From assembly GCA_025054905.1 (NCBI GenBank), contig JANWZF010000145.1, positions 1 to 5,150 on the forward strand: a DNA stretch of 5,150 nt, written 5' to 3'. The stretch comes from Tepidimonas sp. GTDB lineage: Bacteria; Pseudomonadota; Gammaproteobacteria; Burkholderiales; Burkholderiaceae_C. This document shows positions 1 through 5,150 of this stretch, in pieces. Under the pieces are notes generated by a model. It was given only the letters and a program-made list of their open reading frames with translations, ran no database searches and was not told the DNA's origin. Made by a program: the position numbers and the translations under genes. How positions within the stretch are numbered: position 1 is the first letter of the stretch; the number at the start of each line of letters is the position of its first letter.

Positions 1-135
1 AGCCGCTCCAGTGGCCTCGGTCTCTTCCTGTCACGCGAGTTGTGCCAACGCTATCATGGCCAGTTGCAGCACGCCGTGGCCACGCGCGACGGCCGTGACG
101 GCAACGCCTTCGTGGTCAGCGTCCCCGTGCTCTGA
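1..135 (+). CDS. pilS: Sensor histidine kinase, C-terminal end (PilS-like), partial
   Basis: The window opens inside this gene; reading frame 1 gives 44 residues before the TGA at 133-135. The fragment begins SRSSGLGLFLSREL, which contains the G2 box (GLGLFLSRE) of the HATPase_c ATP-binding domain of histidine kinases, and ends in FVVSVPVL, the usual final beta strand of that domain. Such kinases autophosphorylate on a histidine and pass the phosphate to a partner regulator. That partner is almost certainly the gene starting 20 bp downstream on the same strand, so the two form an operon. The GLGL(F/Y)xSRELC wording is typical of PilS, the membrane sensor of type IV pilus regulation. Sensor and membrane domains lie outside the window, so the PilS name rests on this short motif and the partner gene. 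Histidine kinase is near certain; PilS is probable. Confidence 0.85.
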   Translation, partial: SRSSGLGLFLSRELCQRYHGQLQHAVATRDGRDGNAFVVSVPVL

Positions 136-155
136 ACCTGCATCGTCCCACCGCC

Positions 156-1514
156 ATGTCCGCTCCCAGCCTGCTGATCGTCGAAGACGAACCCGATCTT
201 CGGCAGCTGTACGCGCTGGCACTGGCACGGGTGATCCAACAGGTCGACGAAGTCGCCGATCTGGCCAGCGCCCGTGCGCATCTGGCCAAGCGTCCCTACA
301 GCGTTGTCGTCCTCGACATGCGGCTGCCGGATGGCAGCGGGCTGGAGCTGCTGCAGGAGCTGGCCGGCACCGGCCGCGGCGAGCGCGTCATCGTCGTCAC
401 CGCCTATGGTTCGGCCGACAACGCGGTGCAGGCGCTCAAGGCCGGGGCGTTCGACTACCTGAGCAAACCGGTTAGCCCGGCGCGGCTGCGCCAGGCGATT
501 GCTGCCGCCCTGCAGGCGCACGCCCCACCTGCTGTTGCCACCCCCGCCGCCCCCACACCGCCGGCGAATCCGGACGCCCTGCAACGGCTGATCGGCGACT
601 CGGCCGCAATGCAGGCGGTGCGCGCCACCATCACGCGCGTGGCACGCACGATGGCGCCCGTGCTCATCAGCGGCGAGTCCGGCACCGGCAAAGAGCTGAT
701 CGCGCGCGCGCTGCACGCCTGCAGCCACCGCGCCAGTGGGCCGTTCGTCGCGGTCAACTGTGGCGCCATTCCGGCCGAGCTGCTGGAAAGCGAACTGTTC
801 GGCCACAAGCGCGGCGCCTTCACTGGCGCGACCAGTGACCGGCCCGGCTTGTTCCAGGCCGCGCACGGTGGCACGCTGTTCTTGGACGAGGTAGCCGAGC
901 TGCCCCTTCCGCTGCAGGTCAAACTGCTGCGCGTGCTGCAGGAGCGCGCCGTGCGCCCAGTGGGGGCCCTGACTGAAGAGCCCGTGGACGTGCGCATCGT
1001 CAGCGCCACCCACAAGGATCTGGCCGCGCTGGTGCACGAGGGGCGTTTTCGCCACGACCTGTACTACCGACTCAACGTCATCCCGATCCAGGCGCCGGCC
1101 CTGCGTGAACACCCCGAGGATCTGCCCGCCATCGCGCAGGCCATCCTGCAGCGCCTGGCGCTGCGCGAGGGTCTGCCCGCGCCTCCTCGGCTCAGCGAAG
1201 CAGCGCTGCAGCGGCTGCGGCAGCACCTCTTCCCGGGCAACGTCCGCGAGCTGGAAAACCTCCTGGAGCGCGCCCTGGCGCTGCACCCGGGCACCGAGCT
1301 GCAGGCCGAAGCCATCGAGCTGCCGGCCCCGTCGCGGAACCACCGCGAGTCGGCGCCGCTGCCAGCCACCGCCGATGACGACGCGCCGCTGACCCGCGCC
1401 GAGCTCCAAACGCTGCTGGAACGCAACCGCTGGAACCAGTCGCGCACCGCACGCGAACTCGGCTGGACCCTGGCCAAGCTGCGCTACTGGATGCAGCGGC
1501 TGGGTGTGAACTGA
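156..1514 (+). CDS. pilR: NtrC-family sigma-54-dependent response regulator (PilR-like)
   Basis: This 452-residue cytoplasmic transcription activator has three domains. Residues 1-120 are a receiver with acidic pocket E10/D11, phosphoacceptor D54 (VVLDMRLPDG), T82 and K104. An Ala/Pro-rich linker covers about 121-140. The AAA+ sigma-54 activation domain (about 142-370) has Walker A GESGTGKE at 173-180, the sigma-54-contacting GAFTGA loop at 220-225, Walker B GGTLFLDE at 238-245 and a C-terminal FPGNVRELENLL sensor II segment. A Fis-type helix-turn-helix lies at about 424-450 (RWNQSRTARELG...LRYWMQRLG). Length and order are normal for the NtrC family, and every key residue is present. Phosphorylation by the upstream kinase should trigger ATP-driven opening of sigma-54 promoters; for PilR the main target is the major pilin gene. 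The ATG at 156 puts the receiver at its usual N-terminal position, although no strong ribosome-binding site precedes it, so translation may be coupled to the kinase gene. PilR is favoured over other NtrC members because of the partner kinase and the short C-terminal domain. Confidence 0.9.
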   Translation: MSAPSLLIVEDEPDLRQLYALALARVIQQVDEVADLASARAHLAKRPYSVVVLDMRLPDGSGLELLQELAGTGRGERVIVVTAYGSADNAVQALKAGAFDYLSKPVSPARLRQAIAAALQAHAPPAVATPAAPTPPANPDALQRLIGDSAAMQAVRATITRVARTMAPVLISGESGTGKELIARALHACSHRASGPFVAVNCGAIPAELLESELFGHKRGAFTGATSDRPGLFQAAHGGTLFLDEVAELPLPLQVKLLRVLQERAVRPVGALTEEPVDVRIVSATHKDLAALVHEGRFRHDLYYRLNVIPIQAPALREHPEDLPAIAQAILQRLALREGLPAPPRLSEAALQRLRQHLFPGNVRELENLLERALALHPGTELQAEAIELPAPSRNHRESAPLPATADDDAPLTRAELQTLLERNRWNQSRTARELGWTLAKLRYWMQRLGVN

Positions 1515-1519
1515 CGCCT

Positions 1520-1603
1520 TGGTAGGGCGTGCAGGACTCGAACCTGCGACCATAGGGTGATGAGTCCCCTGCTCTCAGGCGCGAATCAAACCAATCACGC
1601 CGA
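1520..1603 (-). pseudogene. Degenerate tRNA(CAU)-like gene remnant
   Basis: Read on the minus strand, the 3' part is clearly tRNA. It has a perfect T arm (GCAGG, loop TTCGAGT, CCTGC), a 3' acceptor strand ACGCCCT, discriminator A and an encoded CCA at 1522-1520. Upstream of that, GAGAGC then GGGGA and a CTCAT anticodon-loop sequence match the 3' D-stem strand and anticodon arm of a CAU tRNA. The anticodon stem is damaged (GGGGA against CCCTA has only two Watson-Crick pairs and one G-U), and loop position 37 is C instead of A. No GCTC D-stem strand exists. The candidate 5' acceptor strand TCGGCGT (1603-1597) pairs at only 5 of 7 positions, and the D region is about 7 nt too long. The certain part is 1520-1576; extension to 1603 is tentative. 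It lies 5 bp from the pilR stop, convergent with it. Its T arm and acceptor differ from those of the neighbouring split tRNA, so it is not a simple copy or an attachment-site duplicate of that gene. Confidence 0.7.
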
Positions 1604-1668
1604 TCCAATCAGGCACCTTGAACCGCCGCGTGCAATCGAGGGCGACTGCTGATCACATGGACAAGGAG

Positions 1669-1948
1669 TGGTGGGCCGTGTTGGACTTGAACCAACGACC
1701 AAAGGATTCTGGTTTGTGCCCATTTCTGGGCTCCCTGGACTATGCCTTCACCATGACCTGTGGGGTCAACAGGTGGGCGCCGTCTAGTCTCTACACCTTC
1801 CCGCATGGCGGGCTTGGCTCGGCGTTGCCTTGTGCCTGACGGCCGTCAGGGTTCGCCGAATTTGACGCCATTCACACACCGGGTTTCCCGCGGTGGTGCA
1901 CAACTTCAGTTATGAGTCCTCTGCTCTGACCAACTGAGCTAACGGCCC
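1669..1948 (-). tRNA. tRNA(CAU), probably tRNA-Ile2, interrupted by a group I intron
   Basis: The 5' exon is 1948-1912 (37 nt) and the 3' exon is 1708-1669 (40 nt). Joined, they make a 77-nt tRNA with a perfect 7-bp acceptor stem (GGGCCGT/ACGGCCC), D stem GCTC/GAGC and anticodon stem GAGGA/TCCTT with one G-T pair. The anticodon loop CTCATAA has anticodon CAT, and the variable loop is TGGTC. The T arm is GTTGG, TTCAAGT, CCAAC, followed by discriminator A and an encoded CCA. Neither half is a tRNA by itself; the break falls just after the anticodon, between positions 36 and 37. CAT can mean elongator Met or the AUA-reading Ile tRNA whose C34 is changed to lysidine by TilS. The anticodon-stem-to-T-arm wording resembles bacterial tRNA-Ile2 more than tRNA-Met, and the known intron homologue also sits in tRNA-Ile(CAU), so Ile2 is preferred. 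Automatic annotation may miss it or call it Met. A -10-like box lies 13-18 bp upstream. Confidence 0.93.
1709..1911 (-). ncRNA. Group I self-splicing intron (Azoarcus-like, IC3 type) in the tRNA anticodon loop
   Basis: This 203-nt catalytic intron should excise itself with an exogenous guanosine and join the tRNA exons. Intron numbering: nt 1 is at 1911. P1 pairs exon CAT plus intron AAC with GTTGTG (nt 8-13) around a TGAA loop, and places the required U-G wobble (U36 with G11) exactly at the 5' splice site. P2 is CACCG/CGGTG (17-21/31-35) capped by a GAAA tetraloop. P3 is GGCGTC/GGCGCC (43-48/131-136). P4 is CGGCG/CGCCG (54-58/88-92). The P5 region contains a palindrome at 62-77. P6a is CCCGC/GCGGG (100-104/108-112). 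P7, the guanosine site, is GACTA/TAGTC (123-127/170-174). P8 is ACCTGT/ACAGGT (138-143/151-156). P9 is GCCCA/TGGGC (181-185/190-194) with a GAAA loop. The intron ends in the conserved terminal G (nt 203). Core strings such as GGTGTAGAGACTAGACGGC match the Azoarcus tRNA-Ile ribozyme as remembered. No homing endonuclease is encoded, and there is no room for one. Confidence 0.93.
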
Positions 1949-1960
1949 ACTCCGAACCGG

Positions 1961-1966
1961 ATTTTA
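1961..1966 (-). promoter_or_regulatory. Putative -10 box for the split tRNA gene
   Basis: The minus strand reads TAAAAT here, followed by 12 bases before the mature tRNA 5' end at 1948. That predicts a start near 1954 and a leader of about five bases, which is normal for tRNA genes. No good -35 hexamer is visible 16-18 bp upstream (the sequence there is CAGCCC-like), so the call rests on the -10 box and its position. The upstream DNA is the truncated hydrolase gene rather than a dedicated intergenic region. Confidence 0.4.
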
Positions 1967-1982
1967 GCGACTGACAGCGCAG

Positions 1983-2223
1983 TGGGCTGCTGCTGGGGGC
2001 CTGCAGGGCCGGGAGAGCACCCCGGGCGTCATTGCCGCCGACGCCGAGCGCCAAATGGATGGCATCGACCGGCAGGTGGCGCATCTGGCGCACGACGTCG
2101 GTTGTCGCGTCGCCATCCACCGCCAGCAGGGTGGCCTGGGGGCCCGCAGGCAGCCCGGCCCGTCGCGACGTAGGCCTGGTTGTCGAACACGGAGTCCCCC
2201 AGCAGGACGAGGCGCAAGGCCAT
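1983..2223 (-). pseudogene. SGNH/GDSL hydrolase, frameshifted and 3'-truncated
   Basis: Starting at the ATG (2223-2221), the reading frame gives MALRLVLLGDSVFDNQAYVAT, carrying block I (GDS with the nucleophile serine) of SGNH esterases/lipases. After 2161 this frame becomes arginine/glycine-rich nonsense. Skipping one base (a +1 shift near 2160) restores family sequence: AGLPAGPQATLLAVDGDATT, then HLALGVGGNDARGALPALQA, which contains block III (GGND, supplying oxyanion and catalytic-site residues). Similarity stops after about 1983, where the tRNA promoter region begins, so the C-terminal half with block V (the DxxH catalytic aspartate and histidine) is missing. About 80 codons remain of a usual 200 or so. 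The gene shares a TGATG overlap with the VIT/VWA gene stop, so the intact ancestor was translated with it as the last gene of that cluster. The product cannot be a working hydrolase. A sequencing error could explain the frameshift but not the truncation. Confidence 0.75.
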
Positions 2224-4688
2224 CAGCCGCCCTCCCCCACTTCGGCGTAATTCAGGACGCTCTGCGGCCACTCGGTGTCGGTCATGGACGCGAGGGCCGA
2301 GCGCACGGCCTCCAGCACGGCGTCGGAGACCGGCTGTTGGGGCTGGGACAGTCGGCCCAGCACACTGGCCTCAGTCTGTACGAAGGTGCAGTGCTGGGTG
2401 ACCATGACCTGCAAGAAGGCTGCGACGACTTCGGCCTCGGGGGCCTGCTCGCCCACCACGAACTCCAGCCACTCGACGACGGCAGCTGGCAGTCCCGTCT
2501 GGCGCAATGCCTCGAAGGTGGCAGGGGGTATCTGGGGGTTCAGGCGCAGCCACTCCAGGAAGCCGGCCGGCGTCAACCCCTCGTAGGCTGTCCACGTGAC
2601 CCCCTCGGTGTCGTCATCGACTGTGGTCCAGAACTCGGGCTTGTCTTCGGGTGTCTGAATGACCGACTGCTCGTCCTCAGGAGATGCAGCTGGACCCCGC
2701 ATAGGCCCATCGTCCACCAGATTGTCGAGAAACGCACGCAGCTTTTTGGCCCGATTCGCGGTGCTTCCTCTCAGTGCCGGGGTTGCAGGCAGGTCGATGC
2801 CAAACCGCATTTGGGCAAGACGCGGGCTGGGCGCCATCAAGTAGTTGGGTTTGTCCATGCCGAACTCCACGCTGCCATGCCCGCCCCATCCAGCAGCGAG
2901 CATGCCCTTCACGGGCCGCAGCTCGGGCATGGACTGCGCCTGCTGACCTTCGGCGCGTTGCTGGATGAGCACCAGGCTCGTGTCCTCGGTCACGAGCTGG
3001 TACTTCTCGGCGAGCAGTGGCAGCTGCTGGCGCAGCACCGCGGGGGCGTCGGCACCGGCCCGGCGCAGTTGCTGGTAGCGCTGGTGAGCGGCCAGACGGG
3101 CCAGGGTATTGGGCTCATCCGCAATAAAATGCGGCTGCAGCTCGGCCAGCAGCATCTCGCTCTCGGCGCCCGCGATGCGGCCATACAGGCGAACCGGGCC
3201 GCACAGAGCCTCGGCGCTGGAGGCGCGCAGCCAGGCCAATACGGTGACGTCATCCCCGGCAAACAGGCTGCGCGGCAGATCGCCCTCGGCGTGCACGGTG
3301 CAGCCGGTGGGCCACTCGATGCGGGCGTGCAGCACCTTGGGCGCGCGCATGCGGTGAAACAGCCGCAGTATGGCGGGCTCCACGTCCTCCCCAGGGGCGA
3401 CGAACTCGCAGCTACCGCCGGTGGTTTCGGCCAGCCGCCGCAGCAGCCCCTCGGCGACGCTCGCACCAATGCCGACCACAAAGAAACGCTGGTGCGAGTG
3501 GCGGGCGGTTGCCACCACATCTTCGATGGCCTCAATTTCACCGTCGGTGATGAGCAGCACATCGGCCTGCGCGGCAGGTCCCTCCCCAGCACCGTCACGG
3601 GCGTTGCTGCTGCCGAGCTGGAGGGTGGAGAGGATGGCCAAGCGCATCTCGGTGCCGCCCATGTCGGCATCGAGCCGTTCAACCCAACGCCGTCCGGAGG
3701 CCAGCGTCGCGGGGGTGACCCTCCACAAGCTGCGGCTGCGGTGTTCGACCGTGCTGCCGAAGCAGCTGAGGCTGAAGCGATCTCCAGTCTGCAGCGCCTG
3801 CAGGATGCGCTGCAGCGCCCGGCGCGCGGCCTGGATGCTGTCGCCGGCCATGGAGCCGCTGCAGTCCACCAGCACTTTCAAAGTGACGGGCAAGGCCTCA
3901 TGGTTGGGCAGCAAGGGGGTCAGCCCAGCCATCACGACGCCCAGGCCCGGGTCGAGTCGGTCCCAGGCGGCCAGTCCGTGGCTGGCCTGGCCGATGCCGT
4001 CGAAGACCAGCACGAAGTCGCGGTCGAGCCAGGCGGTGCGCCCGAGCGCCACCTGCACGACAGTGCCGCTCACCCCGGACAGGGTGCGCAGCGTCACCGG
4101 GTGGGAGGGTGAGCCAATGGCGGCGCGGGCGAGTTCGCCTTCGATGTCGAGCCGGATGTCAAAGGGGTATTCGGCGGTGGGGTCGACCTGCGGCACGGCA
4201 TGGGGCTCGTAGCCGCCGTCGCGCACCGGGTCGCCGTAGCGCGGGGCGAGCGTCGTGGGCAGCAGCAGGCGCAGGCTGCCCTGCTGCGGCTGCAGAGGCT
4301 GGACATAGCGCAGGCGCACCACACAGGTCTCGCCCGGCAGCAGGTTGCCGAGCTCCAGCGTGTGGGTGCGGTCCGGGTTGACGGTGACGAGCACGGCGCT
4401 GTCCCCGTCCTCCAGCGCATCCTCGTAGTCGGCGCGGGCCTGGGTTCGGGCCTTGACGACACCGCTCAGGGTCTCGCCGTTGAGTTCGACCTCCAGCCCG
4501 AGCAGGACGGCATGCCAGGGCAGCGGGAAGGTGTAGACGACCTCCACGTTGACGTCCTCGGGGTTGCGGTAGCGCTGCTCGAGCTGCATCTCGAGCATGC
4601 GGCCGACGACGCGACCACGGGCCTGCACGCCCTGCAGGGGCAGCGGGCCGTTAGTCGAGAGGCATTGGGTCATCGGGGTGTCGTGCAT
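2223..4688 (-). CDS. VIT domain and von Willebrand factor A domain protein
   Basis: The 821-residue protein is probably cytoplasmic: it has no signal peptide and no membrane segment. Residues about 10-135 form a VIT domain (YRNPEDVNVEVVYTFPLP, then LEVELNGETLSGVV and a DYEDALEDG segment), as in inter-alpha-trypsin inhibitor heavy chains and their bacterial relatives. Residues about 267-445 form a vWA domain with a complete metal-binding MIDAS: D275, S277 and S279 in DCSGS, T346 in GGTEM and D382 in TDGE. A conserved tail motif EKYQLVTEDTSLVLI lies at 561-575, where VIT-vWA proteins usually carry one. The last 240 residues are acidic and unrecognised. The ATG at 4688 is chosen over the one at 4745 because AAGGAG stands 6 nt before it and the first 19 residues of the longer form are not VIT-like. 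It overlaps the MerR gene by 38 nt and the hydrolase start by one base. vWA domains bind partner proteins through a metal ion; the partner and cellular role here are unknown. Confidence 0.9.
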   Translation of the reverse strand: MHDTPMTQCLSTNGPLPLQGVQARGRVVGRMLEMQLEQRYRNPEDVNVEVVYTFPLPWHAVLLGLEVELNGETLSGVVKARTQARADYEDALEDGDSAVLVTVNPDRTHTLELGNLLPGETCVVRLRYVQPLQPQQGSLRLLLPTTLAPRYGDPVRDGGYEPHAVPQVDPTAEYPFDIRLDIEGELARAAIGSPSHPVTLRTLSGVSGTVVQVALGRTAWLDRDFVLVFDGIGQASHGLAAWDRLDPGLGVVMAGLTPLLPNHEALPVTLKVLVDCSGSMAGDSIQAARRALQRILQALQTGDRFSLSCFGSTVEHRSRSLWRVTPATLASGRRWVERLDADMGGTEMRLAILSTLQLGSSNARDGAGEGPAAQADVLLITDGEIEAIEDVVATARHSHQRFFVVGIGASVAEGLLRRLAETTGGSCEFVAPGEDVEPAILRLFHRMRAPKVLHARIEWPTGCTVHAEGDLPRSLFAGDDVTVLAWLRASSAEALCGPVRLYGRIAGAESEMLLAELQPHFIADEPNTLARLAAHQRYQQLRRAGADAPAVLRQQLPLLAEKYQLVTEDTSLVLIQQRAEGQQAQSMPELRPVKGMLAAGWGGHGSVEFGMDKPNYLMAPSPRLAQMRFGIDLPATPALRGSTANRAKKLRAFLDNLVDDGPMRGPAASPEDEQSVIQTPEDKPEFWTTVDDDTEGVTWTAYEGLTPAGFLEWLRLNPQIPPATFEALRQTGLPAAVVEWLEFVVGEQAPEAEVVAAFLQVMVTQHCTFVQTEASVLGRLSQPQQPVSDAVLEAVRSALASMTDTEWPQSVLNYAEVGEGG

Positions 4689-5124
4689 TCGAGGCTCCTT
4701 GTGAATGTGTGACAGCGGAATCGTTGGGATGGGCCGTGGCGGCATCGAAGGCCTGCATCACGGCGCGGCTGAAGGCGCGCACCTGCTCGGGCGAGAGACC
4801 GGCGCGCCCGGGGTCGATGAGGAGTTCGACCCCGTCGGCGATGTACAGCCGGCTGAGCACATCGAGCGCGCCGCGGGCGCGGGGCCGCTCGGGCACGCCC
4901 GCGGCTTCGCCCCGCAGCAGTTCACGGATGCGCTGCAGCGACAGGCCGGCGGCAGTCCACTTCTTGATGAGCAGCAGTTGTTCGAGTTGTCGCTGCCCGT
5001 AGCGCGCCGCGCGCGTCTCGCCCTCCGGCCGGTCCACCAGGCCTTCCTGGATGTAGTAGCGCACCGTACGGACGGGCAGGTCGACTCGTGCACACAGTTC
5101 GCTAAGCTGGAAAGTGGTGGACAT
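4651..5124 (-). CDS. MerR-family transcriptional regulator
   Basis: This 157-residue DNA-binding regulator has an N-terminal MerR winged helix-turn-helix: FQLSELCARVDLPVRTVRYY at 5-24, then IQEGLVDRP, the wing with RAARYG at 38-43, and the second helical pair LEQLLLIKKWTAAGLSLQRI at 47-66. Family members bind as dimers to overlong promoter spacers and twist the DNA. A linker and a short Leu/Ala-rich effector region follow, with C11 the only cysteine, so it lacks the metal-binding cysteine set of MerR, CueR or ZntR. The effector is unknown. The last 12 or so codons overlap the start of the VIT/VWA gene, so the two form an operon and the regulator probably controls that cluster and itself. The ATG at 5124 is required for the complete HTH. 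No Shine-Dalgarno sequence precedes it, and the -10 box is so close that the mRNA may be leaderless. Confidence 0.88.
   Translation of the reverse strand: MSTTFQLSELCARVDLPVRTVRYYIQEGLVDRPEGETRAARYGQRQLEQLLLIKKWTAAGLSLQRIRELLRGEAAGVPERPRARGALDVLSRLYIADGVELLIDPGRAGLSPEQVRAFSRAVMQAFDAATAHPNDSAVTHSQGASNARHPDDPMPLD
4695..4700 (-). promoter_or_regulatory. Ribosome-binding site of the VIT/VWA gene
   Basis: The minus strand reads AAGGAG, six bases before the ATG at 4688. It is the strongest Shine-Dalgarno sequence in the window and decides the start codon in favour of 4688. It lies inside the 3' end of the MerR coding region, which fits translation of both genes from one transcript. Confidence 0.85.
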
Positions 5125-5130
5125 GCCGAT

Positions 5131-5136
5131 ATATTA
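5131..5136 (-). promoter_or_regulatory. Putative -10 box of the MerR-VIT/VWA operon
   Basis: The minus strand reads TAATAT, preceded by TG one base upstream (TGCTAATAT), giving an extended -10 element. It ends only 6 bases before the MerR ATG, so transcription should start at or within a base or two of the start codon. The matching -35 would lie at or beyond the window edge and cannot be seen. Confidence 0.5.
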
Positions 5137-5139
5137 GCA

Positions 5140-5150
5140 CAGTATTACTG
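5140..5150 (-). promoter_or_regulatory. Putative MerR-type operator palindrome
   Basis: CAGTAATACTG is a perfect 5-bp inverted repeat around one central base (CAGTA, A, TACTG). It begins 3 bp upstream of the proposed -10 box, in the spacer region where MerR-family proteins bind their own promoters. The short AT-rich palindrome stands out against very GC-rich surroundings. Assignment to this regulator is inferred from position; the repeat may extend beyond the window. Confidence 0.45.

Noticed and set aside
54..1553. A 499-residue minus-strand open frame.
   Set aside because: It is antisense to the complete NtrC-family regulator and starts within the tRNA-like remnant; it is a high-GC shadow.
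1618..1839. A 73-residue plus-strand open frame containing WWAVLDLNQRP.
   Set aside because: This is the typical spurious translation of a tRNA's antisense strand; it runs through the 3' exon and the intron.
1835..1850. A perfect 16-bp palindrome that looks like a strong operator.
   Set aside because: It lies inside the group I intron at the P5 position, where a self-complementary stem is expected, so it is explained as RNA structure.
1669..1948. tRNA halves read as integrase attachment sites flanking a small mobile element.
   Set aside because: The two halves are complementary parts of one tRNA rather than direct repeats, there is no integrase, and the 203-nt insert has complete group I intron structure.
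2055..4112. A 685-residue plus-strand open frame.
   Set aside because: It is antisense to the VIT/VWA gene, rich in His/Gly/Gln with no domain, and arises from high-GC codon bias; the opposite strand carries a complete MIDAS and a good ribosome-binding site.
4689..4745. A 19-residue N-terminal extension of the VIT/VWA protein starting at 4745.
   Set aside because: The extension is not VIT-like and has no ribosome-binding site, whereas AAGGAG precedes the ATG at 4688 at ideal spacing.
1..5150. CRISPR array, insertion sequence or replication origin.
   Set aside because: No regularly spaced repeats, transposase, terminal inverted repeats or iterons were seen on reading either strand.

Overview
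The window looks like high-GC chromosomal DNA from a betaproteobacterium. The pilS/pilR-type two-component pair, the GC-rich codon use and an Azoarcus-type tRNA intron all point that way, but the genus cannot be named from the sequence.

Left part (1-1514, plus strand): the last 44 codons of a sensor histidine kinase with its ATP-binding G2 box, then a complete NtrC-family, sigma-54-dependent response regulator. Together they resemble PilS and PilR, the pair that controls type IV pilin expression.

Middle part (1515-1982, minus strand): this stretch has no protein gene and is the most interesting section. It holds a CAU-anticodon tRNA gene (probably the isoleucine tRNA that reads AUA, often annotated tRNA-Met) split by a 203-nt insert. 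The insert has all the core helices of a small group I self-splicing intron and closely resembles, as recalled from memory, the Azoarcus tRNA-Ile(CAU) ribozyme. Exact removal restores a perfect 77-nt cloverleaf. Downstream, almost touching the end of pilR, lies a second, decayed CAU tRNA-like sequence whose 3' half is recognisable but whose 5' half is not.

Right part (1983-5150, minus strand): a compact cluster transcribed towards the tRNA. It consists of a MerR-family regulator that may be leaderless, an 821-residue VIT plus von Willebrand factor A protein overlapping it by 38 nt, and a broken SGNH/GDSL hydrolase gene coupled to the VIT gene by a TGATG stop/start overlap. The hydrolase has a frameshift and loses its 3' end just where the tRNA promoter region begins. 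The tRNA and hydrolase therefore appear to meet at an old rearrangement junction.

The strongest observation is the group I intron in the tRNA. It is a new-looking member of a known RNA family rather than a new kind of system. The MerR/VIT-VWA/SGNH cluster is of unknown function.
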